DNA of 53,947 nucleotides from assembly GCA_024637135.1 (NCBI GenBank), contig JAGXFT010000171.1:1-53947 (forward strand). Reading direction: 5' to 3'. Of the stretch, positions 17,489-26,187 are shown piece after piece. The first letter of the stretch is position 1; every line of letters starts with the position of its first letter. Both the position numbers and the translations under genes were made by a program. Source of the stretch: Nitriliruptorales bacterium (lineage in GTDB: Bacteria; Actinomycetota; Nitriliruptoria; Nitriliruptorales; Nitriliruptoraceae). The notes beneath the pieces were generated by a model. That model saw nothing but the letters and a program-made list of their open reading frames with translations. It was not told the DNA's origin and did no database searches.

Positions 17489-19183
17489 GTGCAGTTGCCC
17501 CCCGACCGCGTCGTCGCCGGTCGCTACCGCGTCCTGGGGGTGCTCGGACGCGGCGGCATGGCCGTCGTCCACGAGGCCCACGACCAGGTCCTGGACCGGC
17601 GTGTCGCCCTGAAGGTGTTGGCCGGCCACCTCCTGGACGACGATCGGTCGGTCCAGCGCTTCGAGCGCGAGGCCCGTGCGGCCGCCGGCCTCAACCACCC
17701 CAACGTGGTCGGCGTGCACGACGCCGCGTCCGACGGCGACGTCCACTTCCTGGTGATGGAACTGGTCGAGGGTCGGTCGTTGGCCGACCGCCTGCGTGCC
17801 GACGGACCACTGGACGTCGACGCCGCGCTGGCGCTGGCCGACCAGGTCGCGGCGGCGCTGGGCGCGGCCCATGACCGTGGCCTGGTCCATCGCGACGTCA
17901 AGCCCTCGAACATCCTGCTCACGGGTGGGGGCGGGGTCAAGGTGGCCGATTTCGGCATCGCCCGGGCGGTGTCGTCCGAGGCGACCCAGACCGCCGTGGT
18001 GATGGGATCGGTGCCCTACGTGGCGCCGGAGCAGTTGCAGGGCGAGCCCGGGGCCGATCCGCGCAGCGACCTGTACGCCCTGGGCTGCGTCCTGTACGAG
18101 TGCCTGGCGGGGCAGCCGCCCTTCGTCGCCGACACCTCTGCCGCGGTGCTGGGCCAGCACCTCCACCTCGACCCGCAACCGGTCAGTCGCGCACGACCCG
18201 AGGTGGGGCCCAACGTCGACGCCCTGGTGGCGAGCCTGCTGGCCAAGGACGTGGCCGACCGCCCGGCGGACGCGGGCGACCTGCGCGAACGCCTCGCCCG
18301 GGTCCGGGACGGCCGGCCCCCCCTGGCCGCACCGGCGGCGGCCGGTGCGGCTGGTGCTGCCGGGATCGATCGCAACGCCCCGACCGAGGTGGTCCACCCG
18401 GCCGCCGAGCCGGTCGATCAACATGCCCCCACGGAGGTGGTCGGTGCGGCCGCCGCGGGGGCCGCCGGTGCGGCTGTGGCCGGTTCCTCCCCGACGGCCC
18501 GGCTGGACGACGAGGCCCCCTCGACCATGGCGACCACGTCGACCGAGGTGGGCTCGCCGGACGTCGGGGCGTCGCGCCGCGGTTCCGGTCGCGGACTCGT
18601 GCTGGCCCTGCTGGTGCTCGCGCTGGTGGCGTTGGCGGTGTGGGCGCTCACCCGCCCGACCGTGACGGAACCCGGGCCGGTCGACTCCGAGGCCCCCGCG
18701 ACGACCGAGCCCGCGACGACCGAGCCCGCCCCGACCGAGGCCGAGACGGTCCCCCCGGCCGAGGCCACCACCGCCCCGGCCGAGCCGACCGAGGCCCCGA
18801 CGCCCGTCCCCTCGCCGACGCCCGTGCCCTCGCCGACCCCGCCACCGGAACCCACCCCCGACCCGACGACCGCCCCCGGCCCGGCCCCGACGACGCCCGA
18901 GGAGGCGATCGTCTCGCTGCGACAACTGCTGGCCCGGTCCGTGGACAAGGGCCAGGCCAGCCAGGATGCGGCCACCACGTTGGGCGAACGGGTTGACGAG
19001 GTCGCCGGCCGGATCGCCGGTGACGAGGACGACCGGGTCGCCAAGATCGACGACTCCATCTCCAAGACCCGGGACGAGATCGTCAAGCAGGTGGACGGCG
19101 GGATGAACCCCGGCCTGGCCCAGCAACTCCAGTCCGGGCTCGACGACCTGGCCGCGACCATCGACCGGTCCGAGGCGGGCTGA
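17489..19183 (+). CDS. Transmembrane serine/threonine protein kinase, PknB-like
   Basis: A 564-residue receptor-type kinase. The kinase domain (about 12-275) has the glycine loop LGRGGMAVVHE, Lys42 in VALKVL, the catalytic HRDVKPSN (Asp136), DFG (154-156) and a PYVAPEQ activation-segment end, so it should be active. A juxtamembrane Ala/Gly-rich region repeats APTEVV twice. One transmembrane helix (LVLALLVLALVALAVWAL) leads to a Pro/Thr/Glu-rich extracellular linker with PSPTPVPSPTP. A helical C-terminal domain of about 90 residues follows; no PASTA repeats are present. GTG at 17489 has AGGGACAGGGAC just upstream. It follows the GNAT fusion by 161 bp; the ligand of the extracellular helical domain is unknown. 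Confidence 0.92.
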   Translation: MQLPPDRVVAGRYRVLGVLGRGGMAVVHEAHDQVLDRRVALKVLAGHLLDDDRSVQRFEREARAAAGLNHPNVVGVHDAASDGDVHFLVMELVEGRSLADRLRADGPLDVDAALALADQVAAALGAAHDRGLVHRDVKPSNILLTGGGGVKVADFGIARAVSSEATQTAVVMGSVPYVAPEQLQGEPGADPRSDLYALGCVLYECLAGQPPFVADTSAAVLGQHLHLDPQPVSRARPEVGPNVDALVASLLAKDVADRPADAGDLRERLARVRDGRPPLAAPAAAGAAGAAGIDRNAPTEVVHPAAEPVDQHAPTEVVGAAAAGAAGAAVAGSSPTARLDDEAPSTMATTSTEVGSPDVGASRRGSGRGLVLALLVLALVALAVWALTRPTVTEPGPVDSEAPATTEPATTEPAPTEAETVPPAEATTAPAEPTEAPTPVPSPTPVPSPTPPPEPTPDPTTAPGPAPTTPEEAIVSLRQLLARSVDKGQASQDAATTLGERVDEVAGRIAGDEDDRVAKIDDSISKTRDEIVKQVDGGMNPGLAQQLQSGLDDLAATIDRSEAG

Positions 19184-19231
19184 CCCGGCGCGCCTATCGT
19201 CGCAGGCGACGACCGACCGGAGCAGGACGCC

Positions 19232-20902
19232 ATGACCTCGACCCACGTGGTCACCAACCAGCCACCACCGTCGACGGGTCGCGACGCCTTCGCCGACGAC
19301 CACGTGCTGGCCGACGCGATCGTCCGCCACGACGCCGGCTGGGCGACCGACGACCTCCACGAGACCGGCCGGTTGGTGGCCGACGCCGACTGGCGTGAAC
19401 GAGGTCGACTGGCCAACGAACACCCCCCGGTCCTGCGGACCCACGACCGCTGGGGCCACCGGATCGACCGGGTCGAGTACCACCCCGCCTACCACCAGTT
19501 GCTGGCGGCCGGGGTCGAACACGGCCTGCACGCGCGGCCGTGGCGCGAGGACCGGCCCGGCGCCCACGTCGCCCGGGCCGCGAAGTACCTGTTGTGGCCC
19601 CAGGTCGACAACGGGACGCTGTGCCCGCTGACGATGACCTATGCCGTGGTGCCGAGCCTGCGCCACCAGCCCGGGCTCGCAGACGTGTGGGAACCGCTGA
19701 CCGCGACGGCGGACTACGACCCGACGGCCGGCCCCGCGGTCGACGACGACGGTCGGCCCGTCAAGGCCGGCGTCCTGTTCGGCATGGCCATGACCGAGAA
19801 GCAGGGTGGCAGTGACGTCCGCGCCAACACCACCCGTGCCGTGCCGGTCGACGGCGGCGGGCCGGGCGGCCTGCATCACCTCACCGGCCACAAGTGGTTC
19901 TGCTCGGCCCCGATGAACGACGCCTTCCTGGTGCTGGCCACGCTCGACCCCGATGCCGCACCCTCGTGCTTCCTGGTCCCGCGCTGGCTGCCCGACGGCA
20001 CCCGCAACACCTTCCGACTGCAACGGCTCAAGGACAAGCTCGGCGATCGCTCGAACGCGTCCAGCGAGGTCGAGTTCGAGGACACGCTGGGCTGGCTGGT
20101 CGGCGATCCCCACCGGGGCATCCCGGTCATCATGGCCATGGTCGGGGCCACCCGGCTGGACTGTGTCACGGGCGCCGCCGGCCAGATGCGCCACGGGCTG
20201 GCCGAGGCGGCCTGGCACGTCGCCCACCGCTCGGCGTTCGGACGCCTGCTGGCCGACCAGCCCCTGATGCGCAACGTCGTGGCGGACCTGTTCCTGGAGG
20301 TGGCCGCCGCCACGGTGCTGGGCGTGCGGCTTGCCGCGACCGTCGACCACGCCGACGACACCCCCAACGACACTCACGACGCGGCCCTGGCACGGCTGGC
20401 GATCCCGATCGCCAAGTACTGGGTCTGCAAACGCGCCCCCGGGCACGTGGCCGAGTCGCTGGAATGCCTGGGTGGCAACGGCTACGTCGAGGAGTCCGGG
20501 CTGCCCCGGTTGTTCCGCCAGTCGCCGTTGAACGGCATCTGGGAGGGCTCGGGGAACGTGCAGGCGCTGGACGTGCTGCGGGCACTGGGCCGCGCCGGGG
20601 ACGCCCGGACGGCGTTCACCGACGAGGTCGGCGCCGCCGCGGGCGCGAATTCGCACCTGGACGCCGCGATCGCGGGCCTGCCCGCACTGCTGGACGACCC
20701 GGACGAGCGGGACGCCCGGCGCGTGGTCGAGCGACTGGCGCTGACCCTGCAGGCCGCCCTGCTGGTCCGCCACGAGGTCCCGGCCGTGGCCGACGCCTTC
20801 TGCGCCAGTCGGCTGGCCGACCTGCACGGCGCGTACGGGACGCTCCCGGCCGCGGCCGACCTCGACGCCATCCTCGCCCGCGCCCACCCCGTCCTGGCCT
20901 GA
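19232..20902 (+). CDS. Acyl-CoA dehydrogenase family protein, AidB-like
   Basis: A 556-residue flavoprotein. Length and motifs match the AidB group of acyl-CoA dehydrogenases: MTEKQGGSDVRANTT in the middle domain for FAD, TGHKWFCSAPMNDAFLV, RLKDKLGDRSNASSEVEF, and a C-terminal LECLGGNGYVEES followed by PLNGIWEGSGNVQALDVLR. The last segment is diagnostic for AidB-like and isovaleryl-CoA dehydrogenase-like enzymes. AidB in E. coli belongs to the adaptive alkylation response; many actinobacterial relatives have unknown acyl substrates. ATG at 19232 lies about 48 bp after the kinase stop with GAGCAGGA upstream, so it may be co-transcribed with it. It is separated by the palindromic operator from the Rieske gene. 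Confidence 0.9.
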   Translation: MTSTHVVTNQPPPSTGRDAFADDHVLADAIVRHDAGWATDDLHETGRLVADADWRERGRLANEHPPVLRTHDRWGHRIDRVEYHPAYHQLLAAGVEHGLHARPWREDRPGAHVARAAKYLLWPQVDNGTLCPLTMTYAVVPSLRHQPGLADVWEPLTATADYDPTAGPAVDDDGRPVKAGVLFGMAMTEKQGGSDVRANTTRAVPVDGGGPGGLHHLTGHKWFCSAPMNDAFLVLATLDPDAAPSCFLVPRWLPDGTRNTFRLQRLKDKLGDRSNASSEVEFEDTLGWLVGDPHRGIPVIMAMVGATRLDCVTGAAGQMRHGLAEAAWHVAHRSAFGRLLADQPLMRNVVADLFLEVAAATVLGVRLAATVDHADDTPNDTHDAALARLAIPIAKYWVCKRAPGHVAESLECLGGNGYVEESGLPRLFRQSPLNGIWEGSGNVQALDVLRALGRAGDARTAFTDEVGAAAGANSHLDAAIAGLPALLDDPDERDARRVVERLALTLQAALLVRHEVPAVADAFCASRLADLHGAYGTLPAAADLDAILARAHPVLA

Positions 20903-20939
20903 TCCCTCGCAGCCGACGCGGTCTCGGTCGCTCCGGCCC

Positions 20940-20964
20940 TTGACATTCAGCCCCCTGAATGTCA
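20940..20964 (+). promoter_or_regulatory. Perfect 10-bp inverted repeat overlapping a TTGACA -35 box
   Basis: TGACATTCAG (20941-20950) and CTGAATGTCA (20955-20964) form a perfect inverted repeat around four C. TTGACA at 20940-20945 is a consensus -35 hexamer, and CAGGCT lies 17 bp further on as a weak -10. Spacing and symmetry fit a MarR dimer site; a MarR gene is the third gene of the operon that starts at 21019. Confidence 0.8.
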
Positions 20965-21018
20965 GGCTCGTGCGGTGTCGGACGACGTCCGGCGACGCGA
21001 CGAGGACAGGACCCCGCC

Positions 21019-22446
21019 ATGCTGTCGGCACGGGACAACGAACGGGTGACCCGGACGGGTCCCGGGACGCCGGCCGGTGGCGTGCTGCGGTCCCACTGGC
21101 AGCCGGTGGCGCTGGTGGAGGAACTCCCCGACGACCGGCCCGCCAAGCCGGTCCGACTGTTGGGTGAGGACCTGGTGCTGTACCGACGCGCCGACGGCGG
21201 ATACGGCCTGGTCGGCCGCGCGTGCTCGCACCGTGGCGTGGACCTCGCGTTCGGGCGGTTGGAGGACGGCGGCATCCGGTGCCTCTACCACGGGTGGCTC
21301 TACGACCACGAGGGCACCTGCCTCGACCAGCCGGCCGAGCCCCCGACCAGCCGCTTCCGCGACAAGGTCCGCCACACGGCCTACCCCGTGCAGGCCGCCA
21401 ACGGGATCGTGTTCGCCTGGCTCGGTGGCGGCGATCCCCCACCGTTCCCCGACGTCGACGCCTTCGCCGCCCCCGAACAGCACGCATTCGCGTTCAAGGG
21501 CCTGTGGTCGTGCAACTGGCTGCAGGGCCTGGAGGGCGGCATCGACCCCAGCCACGTGTCGTTCCTGCACCGCTTCCTGGAGGACGACGAGCGCGACACC
21601 TACGGCCAGCAGTTCCGCGAGCACGTCGACGGCACCGACATCCCGCTGTCGAAACTGGTCGGCGACCACGCCCGCCCGGACATCGACGTCGAGGTGACCG
21701 ACACCGGGTTGCGCGTGTACGCGCTGCGGGACCTCGACGGCGACCGTCGCCATGTCCGGATCACCAACCTGTTGTTCCCGAACGCGTTCGTGATCCCGTT
21801 CGGCAACCACATGGCCATCACGCAATGGCACGTCCCGATCGACGACCACAACCACCACTGGTACATGGTCCTCTACGACCTGGTGGACGAGACCGATCGC
21901 GAGGTCCTGCGGGCCCAGCGCATGGACGGCGTGACCATGCCGGACTACCGGCCGGTCCATGGCCGCCACGACGACTGGGGCTTCGACCCGGCCGAGCAGG
22001 CGACCGCGACCTACACCGGGATGGGGATGGACATCAACGTGCACGACCAGTGGGCGGTCGAGTCGATCGGTCCGATCCAGGACCGCACCCGCGAGCACCT
22101 CGGGGTGTCAGACCGGGCGGTCACGGCCTGCCGCCGCCAGTTGCTGCAGGCGATCGACGACCACGAAGCCGGTCGGACCACGTCGGTGCGCCCGGCCGCC
22201 ACCACGACCCGCGACGAGTTCGGCCCGGTGGCGGTCGACGTCATCACGCCGCGCCACGGGTGGGAGCAGCACTGGCGCGACCGCGTCCGCACGAGCCGTG
22301 CCGAATCCCCGTGGGCCACCGTGCCGGGACGCGCGACCGACGGGCAGGACGCGACGCCCGACGGTGGCCGCGCCGCCGCCCCCACCGCCCCCACCGCCCC
22401 CGACCCCACCGATGACCGCCACCTCGACGACGGGGCCACGACATGA
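21019..22446 (+). CDS. Rieske non-heme iron aromatic oxygenase, alpha subunit
   Basis: A 475-residue oxygenase component. The Rieske [2Fe-2S] domain has Cys69-x-His71 and Cys88-x2-His91. The catalytic domain has the D-x2-H-x4-H iron motif with Asp176, His179 and His184 in DPSHVSFLH. Size and motif spacing resemble phthalate 4,5-dioxygenase-type single-component oxygenases rather than the shorter VanA demethylases. No beta subunit, ferredoxin or reductase gene is adjacent, so electrons must come from elsewhere. ATG at 21019 has GAGGACAGG upstream. Its stop overlaps the ATG of the glutamine-synthetase-like gene by 4 bp. The C-terminal 35 residues are low-complexity Pro/Ala/Thr. A MarR-type operator sits 55 bp before the start. 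Confidence 0.9.
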   Translation: MLSARDNERVTRTGPGTPAGGVLRSHWQPVALVEELPDDRPAKPVRLLGEDLVLYRRADGGYGLVGRACSHRGVDLAFGRLEDGGIRCLYHGWLYDHEGTCLDQPAEPPTSRFRDKVRHTAYPVQAANGIVFAWLGGGDPPPFPDVDAFAAPEQHAFAFKGLWSCNWLQGLEGGIDPSHVSFLHRFLEDDERDTYGQQFREHVDGTDIPLSKLVGDHARPDIDVEVTDTGLRVYALRDLDGDRRHVRITNLLFPNAFVIPFGNHMAITQWHVPIDDHNHHWYMVLYDLVDETDREVLRAQRMDGVTMPDYRPVHGRHDDWGFDPAEQATATYTGMGMDINVHDQWAVESIGPIQDRTREHLGVSDRAVTACRRQLLQAIDDHEAGRTTSVRPAATTTRDEFGPVAVDVITPRHGWEQHWRDRVRTSRAESPWATVPGRATDGQDATPDGGRAAAPTAPTAPDPTDDRHLDDGATT

Positions 22447-23903
22447 GCACCGACCCCCGCAACCCCGACGCCGTCGGGACGCCGCTGGGCCTGGGTGACC
22501 TGGTGTGGACCGAACGCCGCTGGGACGACTGGCAGGAGGTCCGCCGCACGATCGAGCAGCGCGGGCTCGACCTGGTGCGGGTCGGGTTCGTCGACCAGCA
22601 CGGGCTGGTCCGGGCCAAGGCGCTGACACCGGACGCGTTGGCCGCGGCGATGCAGGACGGCCACGGCGCGCCGGGGACGCTGGTGCTCAAGGACACCGCC
22701 AACCGCACCGTCCATGCCGTGTTCGACGACGACCGCGTGCTCGGCGACGAGCGCCTGACCGGCGTCGGGGACGTGGTGCTGCTGCCGGACCCGGCGACCT
22801 TCCGGGTGCTGCCGCACGCGCCGACCACCGGCGTGGTGCTGTCGGACCTGTACTTCCCGGACGGCACGCCGATGCCGTTGTCGTCACGTGCGATCCTGCG
22901 ACGCCTGGTCGACGACCTGGCCGCGGTCGGGCTCCGTCCGCAGGTCGGCATCGAGGCCGAGTTCCACGTGTTCCGCTCCCGTCGGGATCGGCTCGACCCG
23001 GCCGAGGCCGGCATGCCCGGCGATCCGCCGGCCGTCGACCTGCTGGGTGGCGGGTACCAGTTGCTGTCCGACGTGGTGCTGGACGAGTTCCACGACGTGA
23101 CCGACCTGGTCCTGCAGGTGGCGCGCGCGCTGGACCTGCCGCTGCGCTCGGTCGAGGCCGAGATGGGTCCGTCGCAGGTGGAGGTGACCTTCGCCCCGCA
23201 GGACGCGATGGCGGCCGCCGACGGGCTGGCCCTGTTCCGCTCCACCCTCAAACAGGCCGGGGCCAGGGTCGGCCTGCACGTGACCTTCATGACCCGCCCG
23301 GCCCTTCCCAACGTGTTCTCCGCCGGCTGGCACGTCCACCTGTCCCTGCTGGACGACGACGGGGTCAACCAGTTCGCCGACGACGACGGCGACGGCGCCC
23401 TGTCCGCGACCGGTCGGTCGTGGTTGGCCGGCCTGCTGGCCCATGCGCCCGCCGCGACCGCGCTGACCACGCCCACGATCAACGGCTACAAGCGCTACCG
23501 GCCGCACTCGCTGGCACCGGAGCGCATCGGATGGGGGTGGGACAACAAGGGCGCGATGCTGCGCGTGGTCGGGCGCGGCCCGGCCACCCGGATCGAGAAC
23601 CGGGCGGGCGAGGCCGCCGCGAACCCCCACCTCCACCTCGCCGCCCAACTGGTCTGCGGGGCGGTCGGGCTGCGTGACGAACTCGAACCACCACCGGCGA
23701 CCACCCGGCCCTACGCCACCGGCGAGCGGCTGCCCACGACCCTGCGCGACGCACTCGACGCGTTCGAGGCCGACCACGAGTTCGCGTCCGCGCTGGGACC
23801 ACAGGTGCATCGCTGGTTCCTCGACCTCAAGCGCGCCGAGGTCGCCCGCCACGACGCCCACGTCGGCGACTGGGAACACCGTGAGTACTTCCAACTCTTC
23901 TGA
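22443..23903 (+). CDS. Glutamine-synthetase family ligase (gamma-glutamyl amide synthetase-like)
   Basis: A 486-residue member of the glutamine synthetase family. It shows the metal-binding strands PQVGIEAEFHVF and EMGPSQVEVTF, the SAGWHVHLSL segment (the His of the glutamate site), NGYKRYRPHSLAP for ATP, and RIENRAGEAAANPHLHLAA. The N-terminal domain is divergent, as in PuuA and in the aniline-pathway enzyme TdnQ, which glutamylate amines rather than ammonia. Translational coupling to a Rieske oxygenase recalls the gamma-glutamylanilide route, where an aromatic amine is glutamylated before oxygenation. The substrate is an inference only. ATG overlaps the Rieske stop; its own 3' end overlaps the MarR start. 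Confidence 0.85.
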   Translation: MSTDPRNPDAVGTPLGLGDLVWTERRWDDWQEVRRTIEQRGLDLVRVGFVDQHGLVRAKALTPDALAAAMQDGHGAPGTLVLKDTANRTVHAVFDDDRVLGDERLTGVGDVVLLPDPATFRVLPHAPTTGVVLSDLYFPDGTPMPLSSRAILRRLVDDLAAVGLRPQVGIEAEFHVFRSRRDRLDPAEAGMPGDPPAVDLLGGGYQLLSDVVLDEFHDVTDLVLQVARALDLPLRSVEAEMGPSQVEVTFAPQDAMAAADGLALFRSTLKQAGARVGLHVTFMTRPALPNVFSAGWHVHLSLLDDDGVNQFADDDGDGALSATGRSWLAGLLAHAPAATALTTPTINGYKRYRPHSLAPERIGWGWDNKGAMLRVVGRGPATRIENRAGEAAANPHLHLAAQLVCGAVGLRDELEPPPATTRPYATGERLPTTLRDALDAFEADHEFASALGPQVHRWFLDLKRAEVARHDAHVGDWEHREYFQLF

Positions 23904-24381
23904 GCCGGAGCCCGGCGTCCCCGGCCGGACGACCGATGGGACCGGTGGCGTGCCCGGACTGTCGGGCGTCGCCGCGCACCTGGTCCGGCGCGCCCACCAG
24001 CGCCATGCCCGGCTGTGGGCCGAGGAGGTCGGCGGGGACCTGACCCCGCCCCAGTACGGCGTGCTCCAGGTGGTGGCTGACGACCCCGGACTGGACCTGA
24101 CCGCCCTGGGCCGGCGCGCCGCCATGGACCGCACCACGGTGGGCCGGGTGGCCGACCGGCTCGTCGCGGCGGGACTGCTGGACCGGCGACCGCACCCGGA
24201 CGATCGCCGGCGTGCCACCATCTCCCTCACGGACGCAGGCGCGACCATGCTCGCACGAACGACGCCCGGGGCCGCCGCCGCGAACCGGCGACTGCTGGAC
24301 GCCGTGCCCGCCGACCAACGCGATCACCTCCACGACCTGTTGGCCGTGTTGGCGCACGAACCCGACGGATCGGTGCAATGA
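23881..24381 (+). CDS. MarR-family transcriptional regulator
   Basis: A 166-residue winged-helix regulator. Visible elements are LTPPQYGVLQVV, a recognition helix in ALGRRAAMDRTTVGRVADRLVAAGLL, and the wing DRRPHPDDRRRATISLTDAG, all standard for MarR. It is encoded in the operon it probably controls. GTG at 23881 overlaps the end of the ligase gene by 23 bp; a later GTG at 23950 is possible, but the family needs the N-terminal helix upstream of it. Likely represses the operon through the palindrome at 20941-20964 and is released by an aromatic ligand. Confidence 0.88.
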   Translation: MSTSNSSEPEPGVPGRTTDGTGGVPGLSGVAAHLVRRAHQRHARLWAEEVGGDLTPPQYGVLQVVADDPGLDLTALGRRAAMDRTTVGRVADRLVAAGLLDRRPHPDDRRRATISLTDAGATMLARTTPGAAAANRRLLDAVPADQRDHLHDLLAVLAHEPDGSVQ

Positions 24382-24403
24382 TGGTCCTCCGCCTCGACGA
24401 CAG

Positions 24404-24925
24404 ATGTCCCCGATGAGCCCGACCGATCCGCACGATCAGCATGCCGGTGCGTTCCCGCTGGTGGACCGTGACACCGCGATGTCCACGCGCCGGGCCGTCC
24501 TGGGAGACGAACACGTCGACGCCGCGATGGCTGCCACGACCGACCTGACCGCGCCGTTCCAGGACCTCGCCACTCGCGTCGCCTGGGGTGGGCTGTGGTC
24601 CCGCGACGGCCTCGCGAAGCCTGATCGGAGCCTGGTCACGATCGCGATCCTGGCCGCGCTGGGTCGCACCGGCGAACTGCGCATGCACCTGCGATCCGCC
24701 TTGATGCGCACCGGCGTCAACCGGGACGAACTGGTGGAGGTGTTGCTGCACGTGGCCGTCTACGCCGGGCTGCCGGCCGCCAACGAGGCGTTCGCGATCC
24801 TGTCCGCCGTTGCCGACGAGGTCGGGACCGCCGGGGCCACGCCCACCGCCGCCTCGACACACCCCGACCACGAAGCCGACGCAGCGCGGTCGGGACACCC
24901 GGGCCTGCTCGACGAGGAGGACTGA
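24404..24925 (+). CDS. pcaC: 4-carboxymuconolactone decarboxylase
   Basis: A 173-residue AhpD-fold enzyme. The core reads RRAVLGDEHVDAAMAA, then WGGLWSRDGLAKPDRSLVTIA with the conserved Arg/Ser, and MHLRSALMRTGVNRDELVEVLLHVAVYAGLP. This is the PcaC pattern. It decarboxylates 4-carboxymuconolactone to 3-oxoadipate enol-lactone in the protocatechuate branch of the beta-ketoadipate pathway. A nonconserved tail of about 35 residues follows. The start may be ATG 24404 or 24413. pcaB lies 51 bp downstream. The protocatechuate 3,4-dioxygenase genes are not in the window. Confidence 0.88.
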   Translation: MSPMSPTDPHDQHAGAFPLVDRDTAMSTRRAVLGDEHVDAAMAATTDLTAPFQDLATRVAWGGLWSRDGLAKPDRSLVTIAILAALGRTGELRMHLRSALMRTGVNRDELVEVLLHVAVYAGLPAANEAFAILSAVADEVGTAGATPTAASTHPDHEADAARSGHPGLLDEED

Positions 24926-24976
24926 GATGGGCAACGTGGGCGGACGGCGACCGGCCGTCGTGTCGCGGGACCGGCC

Positions 24977-26179
24977 ATGACCGCGGCTGACGATGCCGAG
25001 GACGCGGCGGACACCGGCCTGTCGGTGGCCGCCGAGCCGGCCATCGCGACGGCGTGGTCCCCGACGACCCGGCTCCGGCGACTGGTGGGGGTCGAGGTCG
25101 CGTGGTTGTCCGCCGGTGTCGACGTCGGCGAGGTCCCGTCCACGGCCGTCCCGGACGAACTCCTCGCGGTGGACGACCCCATGACCGGCCTCGTCATCGA
25201 CGACATGGTGCACGCGCTCGACCTGGACGCCGTCCACGACGGTCTGCTCGCGGACGCCACGCCGGTCATCGCCCTGGTCGCCCAGTTGCGCCGGCTGTTG
25301 CCGGCCGCAGGCGATCACCTCCATGCGGGACTGACCAGCCAGGACGTCATCGACACCGCGATGATGGGCGGAGTGGCGCGGGCGCTGGACCGGCTGGACG
25401 CCCTGGTCGGCGCTGCCGGTGACCGTTGCGCGGACCTCGCCACGACGCACCGCGACAGCCGGATGCGGGGGCGAACGCTCCTGCAGCCTGGCCGCACCAC
25501 GACGTTCGGACTCCGGGCCGCCGTCTGGCTGGACGGCGTCACCGGGGACCGCGACCGGCTGGCACGGGTCCGGGGCCGACTGGCCGTGTCGTGGGGCGGC
25601 GCGGTCGGCACCGGCGCCGACCAGTCCCCCGCCCGGGTCGAGGCGTGGGGGCGACGACTGGGACTACCGGTGCCACCGCTGCCGTGGCACGGCAACCGCG
25701 ACCGCGTCCACGACCTGGCCGGTGCCCTGGCGACGATCGCCGGCCAGGCCGCGTCCCGCAGCCGCGACATGGTGCTGCTGAACCAGGCCGAACTCGGCGA
25801 GGTGGTGGACGGTGCGGCCGGCGGGTCCTCGGCGATGCCCGACAAGCGCAACCCGGCCGCCGCCGTCCAGGCCCTGGCCGCCGCACGGGTGGCCGCCGCG
25901 GCCGCGGGTGGGCTGCTGGCCGCCACCGAGGTCGAGCTCGAACGGGCCGCGGGCGCGTGGCAGGCCGAGTGGGACCTCCTCCCGACGCTGCTGCGGGCCA
26001 CGGGCGCCGCCGTCGCCCACGACCTCCGCGCCCTCGAACGCCTCCACGTCGACGTGGACGCGATGGCGGCTCGTGCCGGCGATGACGAACCCGGCCGGGC
26101 CGGCGACCTGGTCGACACCGCCGTGGCCCGCTGGCGCACCGCCGCCCCTGACGCCGGTGGCCGGACGCCGGACGCCTGA
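24977..26179 (+). CDS. pcaB: 3-carboxy-cis,cis-muconate cycloisomerase
   Basis: A 400-residue member of the fumarase/aspartase superfamily. The three conserved blocks are HAGLTSQDVIDTAMM, RGRTLLQPGRTTTFG and GGSSAMPDKRNPAAA, the last being the superfamily signature with the catalytic Ser. The second block distinguishes PcaB from adenylosuccinate lyase. It lactonises 3-carboxymuconate to 4-carboxymuconolactone, the substrate of the PcaC encoded just upstream. It is a little shorter than proteobacterial PcaB (about 450). It converges on the leftward SDR gene with only 8 bp between stops. Confidence 0.9.
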   Translation: MTAADDAEDAADTGLSVAAEPAIATAWSPTTRLRRLVGVEVAWLSAGVDVGEVPSTAVPDELLAVDDPMTGLVIDDMVHALDLDAVHDGLLADATPVIALVAQLRRLLPAAGDHLHAGLTSQDVIDTAMMGGVARALDRLDALVGAAGDRCADLATTHRDSRMRGRTLLQPGRTTTFGLRAAVWLDGVTGDRDRLARVRGRLAVSWGGAVGTGADQSPARVEAWGRRLGLPVPPLPWHGNRDRVHDLAGALATIAGQAASRSRDMVLLNQAELGEVVDGAAGGSSAMPDKRNPAAAVQALAAARVAAAAAGGLLAATEVELERAAGAWQAEWDLLPTLLRATGAAVAHDLRALERLHVDVDAMAARAGDDEPGRAGDLVDTAVARWRTAAPDAGGRTPDA

Positions 26180-26187
26180 TCATCGGG

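Noticed and set aside
17150-21487. A 1445-codon open frame on the minus strand
   Set aside because: It is antisense to the kinase, acyl-CoA dehydrogenase and part of the Rieske gene, is Arg/Gly/Val/His-rich, and has no domain. GC-rich DNA gives such frames by codon-position bias.
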